Source: Chloroflexota bacterium (GTDB lineage: Bacteria > Chloroflexota > Dehalococcoidia > SHYB01). Taken from it: 6,075 nucleotides of DNA. A program made the position numbers and the translations under genes. Shown piece after piece: positions 1 to 5,069 of the stretch; position 1 is the first letter of the stretch; each line of letters begins with the position of its first letter. The notes beneath the pieces were generated by a model. The model was not told where the DNA came from. It searched no databases and saw only the letters and a list, made by a program, of their open reading frames with translations. The stretch spans positions 1 through 6,075 of the forward strand of contig JACQEE010000313.1 in NCBI GenBank assembly GCA_016200725.1, written 5' to 3'.

Positions 1-293
1 TGACCGAGGCGACGCAGTTCCTCTCGACGGTGTTCGACCCGAACGCGCGCATCTTCTTCGGCGTGCACCTGGACCCCGAGCGCGCAGGGAAGGACGAGGC
101 CGAGGTCATCCTGATCGCTACACACTTGCCCGAGGACAACGAAGGCAGCGAAGACACCAACATCAACATCGAAGAGCGCGTGCGGGTGGCGACCTCTCGC
201 TACTTCTCGCCTGACGAAATCCTGGAGAATCCTCCCAAGCGCACCAGCGACGACGTGCCGTCGTTCCTCAGGGAACTGAAGCCGTACTGGTAG
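1..293 (+). CDS. ftsZ: FtsZ-like cell division protein, C-terminal fragment (5' end outside window)
   Basis: An open frame enters from the left edge (first full codon at 3) and stops with TAG at 291-293, giving about 96 residues. It reads like the end of the FtsZ/tubulin C-terminal domain. A 'VFDPNARIFFGVHLDP' strand-turn matches the family's 'vdpnA.iifGavid' segment, and 'AEVILIATHLP' matches the 'vrVtvIATG' strand. A charged linker follows, then a terminal 'DVPSFLRELKPYW', which resembles the conserved FtsZ C-terminal peptide (typically D-[IV]-P-x-F-L-R) that binds FtsA/SepF-type partners. FtsZ is the GTPase that polymerises into the cytokinetic ring. The GTPase domain and tubulin signature lie outside the window, so a divergent FtsZ paralogue cannot be excluded. 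The GTG at 30 is internal, because the frame and the homology extend upstream of it. The family call is moderately confident and the symbol is provisional. Confidence 0.62.
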   Translation, partial: TEATQFLSTVFDPNARIFFGVHLDPERAGKDEAEVILIATHLPEDNEGSEDTNINIEERVRVATSRYFSPDEILENPPKRTSDDVPSFLRELKPYW

Positions 294-329
294 CGGACCT
301 CCGGGCCGCTGGTATGTGAAGCCCATGTT

Positions 330-337
330 GGGGAGGG
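330..337 (+). promoter_or_regulatory. Ribosome binding site deciding the GTG start at 343
   Basis: GGGGAGGG is a strong Shine-Dalgarno-like purine run, 5 nt before the GTG at 343. It lies after the alternative in-frame starts at 316 and 325, so it favours the shorter protein. Confidence 0.55.
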
Positions 338-342
338 ATGTC

Positions 343-864
343 GTGTTTGGCCAAAACGAGCAACAGCAGAATGGCCAGGGCAATGGTCGCGGTTACCTGC
401 CGAACGGCGGGAACTGCGCGGGTGTGAACGTGGCTGCAGGGAGCGCGCCGGTCGCGCCGATTGGGCACGCGACGACGACCGGCCATGAGGCGGCAAAGGT
501 CTATCTGCCGCAGTCGGGTGAGCAGATGGTGACGGCGGCAGGCGAGACGCCGCTGCTCGACCTCCTCCTGCCGCCCGACCGTCGCTTCTTCGACAAGCAG
601 CCGCGCAAGTGGACGTGGGACTCGTGGGCGCGGCGCACGGAGTACGAGAACCTGCTCGTCGCGCGGTCGATGAACTCGATCGCGTGGACATTGCTCGGTG
701 CCGTAGTCGGCCTCGCCGGGGCGAGCGTGCCGATGCTGCTGATGCACGGCTACAACCATGCGGCCTGGCAGCCGATCGGCGCGGCCTGCGGCGCAGCGCT
801 CGGCGCGGTGATGACCGCGGTGCGATGGAAAGGCATCTTCCAGGCGCACGACGAAATTCGCTAG
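343..864 (+). CDS. Hypothetical protein with Q/N/G-rich N-terminus and two C-terminal membrane helices
   Basis: I do not recognise the family. I chose the GTG at 343 because a strong purine-rich ribosome site, GGGGAGGG (330-337), lies 5 nt upstream. In-frame GTG 316 and ATG 325 are possible longer starts but lack such a site. The 173-residue product has three parts. Residues 2-50 are low complexity, rich in Gln, Asn, Gly and Ala, and probably disordered. Residues about 70-110 are soluble and charged, with a Trp-containing stretch ('RKWTWDSWARR') just before the membrane. Two hydrophobic helices follow, at about 112-134 and 144-162, the second Gly/Ala-rich, with a short charged tail. There is no signal peptide, so the N-terminus is probably cytoplasmic and the helices form a hairpin. 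The gene lies 49 nt after the FtsZ-like stop and is followed by hairpins, so it likely ends that transcript. A role in division is only suggested by position. Confidence 0.62.
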   Translation: MFGQNEQQQNGQGNGRGYLPNGGNCAGVNVAAGSAPVAPIGHATTTGHEAAKVYLPQSGEQMVTAAGETPLLDLLLPPDRRFFDKQPRKWTWDSWARRTEYENLLVARSMNSIAWTLLGAVVGLAGASVPMLLMHGYNHAAWQPIGAACGAALGAVMTAVRWKGIFQAHDEIR

Positions 865-874
865 CGACAACTAT

Positions 875-892
875 TCCGCCTCTGGCGGATTT
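875..892 (+). terminator. Small hairpin after the membrane-protein gene
   Basis: A perfect 6-bp stem (TCCGCC 875-880 with GGCGGA 884-889) closes a 3-nt loop and is followed by only TTT. It starts 10 nt after the TAG at 862-864. The tail is short, so it may be a weak terminator or an mRNA 3'-end stabiliser upstream of the stronger hairpin at 906-941. Confidence 0.35.
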
Positions 893-905
893 GATGGTGA
901 GCGGG

Positions 906-950
906 AGGGCCAGCGCAAGCCTACGTGGGAGCGCTGGCCCTTCGGTTTCT
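906..950 (+). terminator. Rho-independent-type terminator
   Basis: A perfect 11-bp inverted repeat (AGGGCCAGCGC 906-916 and GCGCTGGCCCT 931-941) encloses a 14-nt loop and is followed by the moderately T-rich TCGGTTTCT. It separates the left-hand genes from the thrB promoter. The tail is not a pure U-run, so efficiency is uncertain, but the stem is long, GC-rich and exact. Confidence 0.68.
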
Positions 951-989
951 AGTGTGTGACGAAATCCGTCGTATAAGCGCCGTTTCTTG

Positions 990-1019
990 TTGCCGATTTC
1001 GGGAGTCGACTGGTATACT
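990..1019 (+). promoter_or_regulatory. Sigma-70-type promoter with extended -10 for the thrB operon
   Basis: A -10 box TATACT (1014-1019) is preceded by TGG (1011-1013), giving an extended -10 (TGnTATACT). A -35-like TTGCCG (990-995, four of six consensus positions) lies 18 nt upstream. Transcription would start near 1026, leaving a short leader of about 20 nt before the ATG at 1045. The site lies immediately after the terminator at 906-950, as expected for the start of a new unit. This is a sequence match only. Confidence 0.55.
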
Positions 1020-1044
1020 CTGGGATGCCAAAGGGCCTCCTGCT

Positions 1045-1956
1045 ATGCCTCCCAACAGAGTTGTCGTCCGCGTCCCCGCCACCACCGCCAACTTGGGCCC
1101 TGCCTTCGACTGCATGGGGCTCGTCCTCAACCTGTACAGCACAATCGTGCTCGAGCGCGCGACCGAAGCAAGCGTCGAGGTGCGAGGCTACGGGGCACAG
1201 CGACTCGCTCGCGGCAGCGACAATCTCGTCTATCGCGCTGCGGCGACGGTGTACCAGCGACTCGGTCGCGAGCCGCCTCCGCTGCGCATGGTGTGCCACA
1301 ACAGCATCCCGCTGCGCCGAGGGATGGGCTCCAGTTCGGCAGCGGCCGTCGGCGGAATCGTGGCTGCGAACGCGCTCGAGGACAATCCGCTGTCCCCAGC
1401 GGACCTGTTGCGGCTGGCGACGGACATCGAAGGGCATCCCGACAACGTGGCGCCGGCGCTGCTCGGCGGTTGCCAGATCGTCGTGGACGATGGCGGCAAG
1501 TTGGTGACGGCCTCGGTGCCGCTGCGCCGCGGCCTGCGCGCCGTGGTGTTCATCCCCGAAATGGAAGTACCTACCAAAAAGGCGCGCGGCCTGCTCTCGA
1601 AGCAAGTGAACCGGTCGGATGCGGTCTACAACGCAGGGCGGACGGCGCTGCTGGCGCTGGCGCTCTCGCAGGGACGGTGGGAACTGCTCGGCGTGGCGAC
1701 GCAAGACCGGCTGCACCAGCAACCTCGCCAGGCGCTGATGCCAGCGATGGAGCCAGTCTTCGAGGCGGCGACGAAGGCTGGCGCGTGTGGCGTATTCCTC
1801 TCGGGCGCAGGGCCAACGATCCTGGCGCTGACCGCGGGCGACACGGCGCCGATCGGCAAGGCGATGGCCGAGGCAGCGGCGGCGAATTCCTTCCCCGGCG
1901 CGTGGCGCAGCATGGGCATCGGCGGGCGCGGCGCGCATGTGGTGGAGACGGCGTGA
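1045..1956 (+). CDS. thrB: Homoserine kinase
   Basis: A GHMP-superfamily kinase that phosphorylates L-homoserine to O-phospho-L-homoserine with ATP, the step before threonine synthase, in the cytoplasm. The 303-residue length is normal for the family. Three GHMP motifs are visible. The N-terminal 'PATTANLGPAFDCMG' (residues 11-25) is typical of homoserine kinases. The phosphate-binding loop 'PLRRGMGSSSAA' is at 89-100, followed by 'EGHPDNVAPALLGG' at 129-142. The C-terminal 'GVFLSGAGPT' (249-258) is motif 3. I chose the ATG at 1045 because the homology begins there, AAGGG (1031-1035) lies 9 nt upstream, and the promoter at 990-1019 places the transcript start just before it. The frame is open back to 925, but that would overlap the promoter and terminator. 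It is followed 54 nt later by the aspartokinase of the same pathway. Confidence 0.95.
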   Translation: MPPNRVVVRVPATTANLGPAFDCMGLVLNLYSTIVLERATEASVEVRGYGAQRLARGSDNLVYRAAATVYQRLGREPPPLRMVCHNSIPLRRGMGSSSAAAVGGIVAANALEDNPLSPADLLRLATDIEGHPDNVAPALLGGCQIVVDDGGKLVTASVPLRRGLRAVVFIPEMEVPTKKARGLLSKQVNRSDAVYNAGRTALLALALSQGRWELLGVATQDRLHQQPRQALMPAMEPVFEAATKAGACGVFLSGAGPTILALTAGDTAPIGKAMAEAAAANSFPGAWRSMGIGGRGAHVVETA

Positions 1957-2000
1957 AGGAATAGTCCTTCAACAGGCTCAGGACGAACGGCGTCTGAAGG
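1954..2000 (+). promoter_or_regulatory. Mutually exclusive hairpins between the thrB stop and the aspartokinase ribosome site
   Basis: TGAAGGA (1954-1960), which begins on the thrB stop codon, pairs perfectly with TCCTTCA (1965-1971) around a 4-nt loop. The same arm, CCTTCA (1966-1971), can instead pair with TGAAGG (1995-2000), which overlaps the likely ribosome binding site of the next gene. An inner GACG/CGTC stem (1982-1985 with 1991-1994) would lie inside that alternative fold. The pairing is visible in the sequence; any effect on translation is inference. Confidence 0.3.
1965..1990 (+). repeat. Dispersed intergenic repeat ('RPEPVEG' type), copy 1
   Basis: A 26-bp stretch beginning TCCTTCAACAGGCTCA and ending GGACGAACGG, found in the thrB-aspartokinase gap. 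It matches copy 2 (3117-3142) at 21 of 26 positions, all differences being transitions. Read on the minus strand it encodes 'VRPEPVEG', a peptide I recall as a common spurious translation in environmental genomes carrying this repeat. It ends 20 nt before the aspartokinase ATG. Function unknown. Confidence 0.75.
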
Positions 2001-2010
2001 CGGTAGGGAT

Positions 2011-3108
2011 ATGGCAGTGATCGTGCAGAAATATGGCGGGACGTCGGTAGCGGATGCCGAGCGCATCCGGTCCGTCGCCCAGCGCATCATCGGGACGCGG
2101 AACCGTGGCGACGATGTCGTGGCGGTCGTGTCGGCGATGGGCGATACGACGGACCACCTGATCGATCTCGCGAAGCAGGTGTGCAAGAGTCCGGACCCGC
2201 GCGAGATGGATTTGCTGCTTTCCACTGGAGAGTTGGTTTCCAGCGCGCTGCTGGCGATGGCCCTCCGCGAGCTGGGCCAGGACGCGGTGAGCCTGAGCGG
2301 TCTGCAAGCAGGCATCCGCACGGAGAAGCGCTTCGGCCGCGCCCGCATCACGCGCATCAACTCGGAGCGCATCGAGAAGGAGATACACCGAGGTCGCGTG
2401 GTGATCGTGGCCGGCTTCCAGGGCGTCACCGAGGGCATGGACGTGACGACTCTACTGAAGGACATCAGTTACGACGAGATGCTCGAACTGGCGTCGTACG
2501 GGGCGAAGGTGATGCATCCGCGGGCAGTGGAACTTGGCAGCGTCTACAACGTGCCGATTTTCGTGGCCTCTTCGTTCACCAGTTCTCCGGGCACGCTTAT
2601 CCACGGCGGCACGATGATGGAGATCACCGACAAGGTTCGCGGCATCGCGCACGACACCGATGTCGCCAAAGTGACCATCCGCGGCGTGCCCGACCGCCCG
2701 GGCGTCGCGTCAGCCATCTTCCAACCGCTCTGCGACGCGCAGATCCGCGTGGACACCATCGTGCAGAATGCGAGCGCGGAGGGCGTCACCGACATGACGT
2801 TCACGGTTGCCAAGGGCGACCTCGAGCAGGCGATCAAGGCCGTCGAGCCGCGGATCCGCAAACTGAAGGCTAAAGGCTATGCTGCGGACGACAGGCTGGC
2901 GAAGGTGAGCGTGGTTGGCGTGGCGATGAGCAAAGGGCATGGCTACGCAGGGCGGATGTTCCAGACGTTGTACCAGGCAGGCATCAATATCGAGATGATT
3001 ACCACGTCGGAGATCCGCATCACCTGCCTTATCGACCGGCAGCGAGTGCCGGATGCTGTTCGGGCGCTGCACAGCGCTTTCCGCCTGGCAACGCTCGACG
3101 GGGAATAG
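2011..3108 (+). CDS. lysC: Aspartate kinase (LysC-type) missing an internal catalytic segment
   Basis: The family phosphorylates L-aspartate to 4-phospho-aspartate, the first step toward lysine, threonine and methionine. Visible parts are the N-terminal 'KYGGTSVA' (residues 7-14), 'VVSAMGDTTD' (39-48), the 'STGELVSSALL' helix (71-81), 'VVIVAGFQGVT' (130-140), 'ISYDEMLELASYGAKVMHPRAVEL' (152-175) and 'SSFTSSPGTLI' (187-197). Two ACT domains follow, at about 218-285 and 298-362, with 'AGINIEMITTSEIRI' (323-337) typical of the allosteric effector site. Start ATG 2011 has AAGGCGG (1997-2003) upstream. The oddity is that 'VTTL' (145-148) runs straight into 'LKDISYDEML'. Homologues have about 44 residues between them, including GRGGSD and YTDVDGVYTADPR, which form the aspartate/ATP site. 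The protein is 365 aa against about 405-410 for the family, and the frame is kept. As written it is unlikely to be catalytically active. The family call is secure; activity is doubtful. Confidence 0.93.
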   Translation: MAVIVQKYGGTSVADAERIRSVAQRIIGTRNRGDDVVAVVSAMGDTTDHLIDLAKQVCKSPDPREMDLLLSTGELVSSALLAMALRELGQDAVSLSGLQAGIRTEKRFGRARITRINSERIEKEIHRGRVVIVAGFQGVTEGMDVTTLLKDISYDEMLELASYGAKVMHPRAVELGSVYNVPIFVASSFTSSPGTLIHGGTMMEITDKVRGIAHDTDVAKVTIRGVPDRPGVASAIFQPLCDAQIRVDTIVQNASAEGVTDMTFTVAKGDLEQAIKAVEPRIRKLKAKGYAADDRLAKVSVVGVAMSKGHGYAGRMFQTLYQAGINIEMITTSEIRITCLIDRQRVPDAVRALHSAFRLATLDGE

Positions 3109-3116
3109 CACCCTCG

Positions 3117-3142
3117 TCCTTCGACAAGCTCAAGGTGAACGG
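3117..3142 (+). repeat. Dispersed intergenic repeat ('RPEPVEG' type), copy 2
   Basis: A 26-bp stretch beginning TCCTTCGACAAGCTCA and ending AGGTGAACGG, in the 48-nt gap between the aspartokinase and the first glycosyltransferase. It is aligned and oriented as copy 1 (1965-1990), with five transition differences. Its last bases run into GGGGAG (3141-3146), the likely ribosome site of the downstream gene. It contains a short CCTT/AAGG stem (3118-3121 with 3132-3135). Confidence 0.72.
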
Positions 3143-3156
3143 GGAGCGAGACCATC

Positions 3157-3945
3157 GTGGGCGAAGTCTTTCTCTCCATCGTCATCCCGGCGTTCAACGA
3201 AGAGCGGCGCCTTCCCGCGACGCTGGAGCGAATCCGCGAGTTTGTGCGAGGCCAGGGGTATGGTGCCGAGATCGTCATCGTGAACGATGGCAGTACAGAT
3301 GGCACGGCTGCAGGAGTCGGACGATACGCGGATGGGTCGCCGCCGGTGCGTCTCGTGCAGGCGCCGCATCGAGGGAAGGGTCACGCGGTCAAATTGGGGA
3401 TGCTCGCGGCGACGGGACGCTATCGCTTTCTGTGCGACGCCGACCTGGCCATGCCGATCGAGGAGTTGCCGCGCTTTCTGCCGCCGCAACTCGATGGCGT
3501 GGATATCGCGATTGGCTCGCGCGAGGCGCCGGGGGCGCGTCGCTACGACGAACCGTGGCCTCGTCACCTGATGGGGCGTGGATTCAACGGCGTCGTGCGG
3601 CTGTTCACCGTCCGCGGCATCCGTGATACGCAGTGCGGCTTCAAGTGCTTCCGCGGCGAGGTGGCGTCGGCGCTCTTCGCCCAGCAGCGGCTCGATGGAT
3701 TCGGCTTTGACGTCGAGATACTTTTCCTCGCGCAACGGGCCGGCCTTCGCATGGTGGAGGTGCCTATCGACTGGCATCACAGCCGCGAGAGCAAGGTGCA
3801 GGCAGGGCGCGACACCTTCCGTATGCTGCGCGACACGCTTGGGGTACGATGGAACTGGATGCGGGGGCGGTACGACCTCTCCCCCATCCGCCCCTCGTCC
3901 GCAGCCCCGGTGTCAGGCGAGCCCTCCAAGGAGCACCATGCGTAA
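3157..3945 (+). CDS. Family 2 glycosyltransferase, dolichyl/polyprenyl-phosphate glucose synthase-like
   Basis: Predicted to transfer a hexose from a nucleotide sugar to a polyprenyl phosphate at the cytoplasmic membrane face. It is a 262-residue GT-A fold. 'SIVIPAFNEERRLP' (7-20) is the nucleotide-binding start, 'EIVIVNDGSTDGT' (38-50) the first acidic motif, 'HRGKGHAVKLGM' (71-82) the basic loop, and 'CDADLAMP' (93-100) the metal-binding DxD-like motif. The segment 'VRGIRDTQCGFKCFRGEVA' (152-170) followed by 'GFGFDVEILFLAQRAG' (181-196) is characteristic of the Alg5/DPG-synthase branch. No membrane helix is evident. The start is GTG 3157 with GGGGAG (3141-3146) 10 nt upstream. The C-terminal 20 or so residues are Pro/Ser-rich and poorly constrained. 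The 3' end overlaps the next gene by 8 nt. Sugar and acceptor are not determined by the sequence; glucose is the family precedent. Confidence 0.87.
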   Translation: MGEVFLSIVIPAFNEERRLPATLERIREFVRGQGYGAEIVIVNDGSTDGTAAGVGRYADGSPPVRLVQAPHRGKGHAVKLGMLAATGRYRFLCDADLAMPIEELPRFLPPQLDGVDIAIGSREAPGARRYDEPWPRHLMGRGFNGVVRLFTVRGIRDTQCGFKCFRGEVASALFAQQRLDGFGFDVEILFLAQRAGLRMVEVPIDWHHSRESKVQAGRDTFRMLRDTLGVRWNWMRGRYDLSPIRPSSAAPVSGEPSKEHHA

Positions 3946-4345
3946 CGTTCAGCAGATCTTCAAAGAGAGCAAGACAATCGCGGTGGTCGGGCTCTCGTCT
4001 GACCCAGCCAAGGATAGCCTGCATGTCAGCGAGTACATGCAGCAGCAGGGTTATCGCATCATTCCGGTCAACCCGAAAGAGCAGGAAGTGCTTGGCGAGA
4101 AGGCATACCCGGACTTGAAGTCGGTGCCTGTGCCGGTGGACATCGTGGATGTCTTCCGCCGCCCGGATGCGACGCCATCGATTGCCACTGAGGCGGTTGC
4201 TATCAAAGCGAAAGCGTTGTGGCTGCAACTGGGCATCGCCAACGACGAGGCCGCAAGCACGGCGACTCGTGGCGGGCTGGACGTGGTGATGGACAAATGC
4301 ATCATGGTTGAGCACCAGCGGCTACGTGCGCAGGGCAAGCTCTAG
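3938..4345 (+). CDS. CoA-binding domain protein, YccU family
   Basis: A 135-residue single-domain Rossmann-like protein of the CoA_binding_2 family (YccU-type). 'SKTIAVVGLSSDPAKDS' (11-27) is the glycine-containing nucleotide loop, 'GYRIIPVNPKEQEVLG' (38-53) the second strand segment, and 'VDIVDVFRRPD' (67-77), 'AKALWLQLGI' (91-100) and 'GLDVVMDKC' (113-121) are family hallmarks. The conserved Cys121 near the end is in the expected position. The domain is also found in the N-terminus of succinyl-CoA synthetase alpha, but the free-standing form has no established specific role; CoA binding is inferred from the fold. Start ATG 3938 has AAGGAG (3928-3933) 4 nt upstream and overlaps the preceding glycosyltransferase stop by 8 nt, suggesting translational coupling. 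It lies between two glycosyltransferases, which may be only operon hitch-hiking. Confidence 0.92.
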   Translation: MRNVQQIFKESKTIAVVGLSSDPAKDSLHVSEYMQQQGYRIIPVNPKEQEVLGEKAYPDLKSVPVPVDIVDVFRRPDATPSIATEAVAIKAKALWLQLGIANDEAASTATRGGLDVVMDKCIMVEHQRLRAQGKL

Positions 4346-4354
4346 GCGCTGACT

Positions 4355-5065
4355 ATGGAACATCCTCGTATCCTGGTGGTCGTGCCCACGTTCAACGAGG
4401 CGGCGAACCTGCCGGAACTGATCCGCCGCCTGATGGCGTTGCCCACCCGAGACTTATGTGTGTTGATCGTGGACGACGACTCGCCGGACGGGACGGCGGA
4501 CATAGCCGAGCGGCTCGGCGCCCAGCATGACGGCCGTGTCCGTGTGCTGCGTCACCAGGGCCGTGGACTGGGGCTGGCCTATCGCGACGGCTTCCGCGAG
4601 GCGCTCGCGACGGGTGCCAGGTCCATCGCTCAGATGGATGCTGACCTATCGCACCCGCCTGAAGACCTGCCGCGCATGCTGGCGCTGCTCGATACGGCAG
4701 ACGTCGTCGTTGGCTCGCGTTGGACGCCAGGCGGAGAGACCGAGCGGTGGAGTCGAGTCCGGCGATGGCTCAGCCGGTCTGCCTCGCGCTACGCCGCTTT
4801 CGTCTTGGGGCTTGATGTGCGCGATACGACGAGCGGGTTCAAGTGCTATCGCCGGGAGGCACTCGAAGCGCTTCATTTCGATGGCGAGCGCAGCCGCGGC
4901 TTCATGTTCCAAGTGGAGACCGCTTACCTCTGCAAGCGGGCTGGCTTGCGCGTCGCTGAAGCCCCGATCCGGTTCGAGCCGCGCCGCAAAGGCGCGTCGA
5001 AACTTGGGTTGAGGACGATCGCCGAGATTGTGTGGCGCGTGCCGGCGCTACGGCTCCAACGATAG
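4355..5065 (+). CDS. Family 2 glycosyltransferase, polyprenyl-phosphate mannose synthase-like
   Basis: A 236-residue GT-A enzyme resembling the catalytic domain of dolichol/polyprenyl-monophosphomannose synthases, which make polyprenyl-P-mannose from GDP-mannose on the cytoplasmic membrane face. 'ILVVVPTFNEAANLPELI' (6-23) begins the fold. 'VLIVDDDSPDGTADIAE' (36-52) is the diagnostic VDDxSPDGT motif. 'GRGLGLAYRDGF' (69-80) and 'QMDADLSHPPEDLP' (93-106) hold the basic loop and the DAD metal motif, followed by 'VVVGSRW' (117-123), 'RDTTSGFKCYRREALEAL' (156-173) and 'GFMFQVETAYLCKRAG' (182-197). It ends just after 'RRKGASKL' (210-217) and has no C-terminal GtrA-like membrane domain, as in the soluble Dpm1 type. 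ATG 4355 lies 9 nt after the upstream stop, with no clear ribosome site, so reinitiation is likely. The donor sugar is inferred from the family. Confidence 0.9.
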   Translation: MEHPRILVVVPTFNEAANLPELIRRLMALPTRDLCVLIVDDDSPDGTADIAERLGAQHDGRVRVLRHQGRGLGLAYRDGFREALATGARSIAQMDADLSHPPEDLPRMLALLDTADVVVGSRWTPGGETERWSRVRRWLSRSASRYAAFVLGLDVRDTTSGFKCYRREALEALHFDGERSRGFMFQVETAYLCKRAGLRVAEAPIRFEPRRKGASKLGLRTIAEIVWRVPALRLQR

Positions 5066-5069
5066 GCCG

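Noticed and set aside
268..870. Minus-strand frames opposite the two-helix membrane protein
   Set aside because: They are Arg/Ser/Pro-rich or Arg/His-rich without motifs, and they lack the ribosome site and downstream terminator that the plus-strand gene has.
925..1044. Upstream extension of thrB to an ATG at 925
   Set aside because: It would add 40 residues absent from homoserine kinases and run through the terminator and promoter. ATG 1045 begins exactly where family similarity begins.
949..1938. Long open frame on the minus strand opposite thrB
   Set aside because: Composition is Arg/His-rich with no recognisable motif, and the opposite strand encodes a complete homoserine kinase. It is a high-GC shadow frame.
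1626..2465. Minus-strand open frame containing the peptide VRPEPVEG
   Set aside because: It lies opposite thrB and the aspartokinase, and the peptide comes from the intergenic repeat rather than a protein gene.
3578..3937. Upstream extension of the CoA-binding gene to 3578
   Set aside because: This is an out-of-frame reading of the glycosyltransferase. The YccU-type domain starts at ATG 3938 with AAGGAG just before it.
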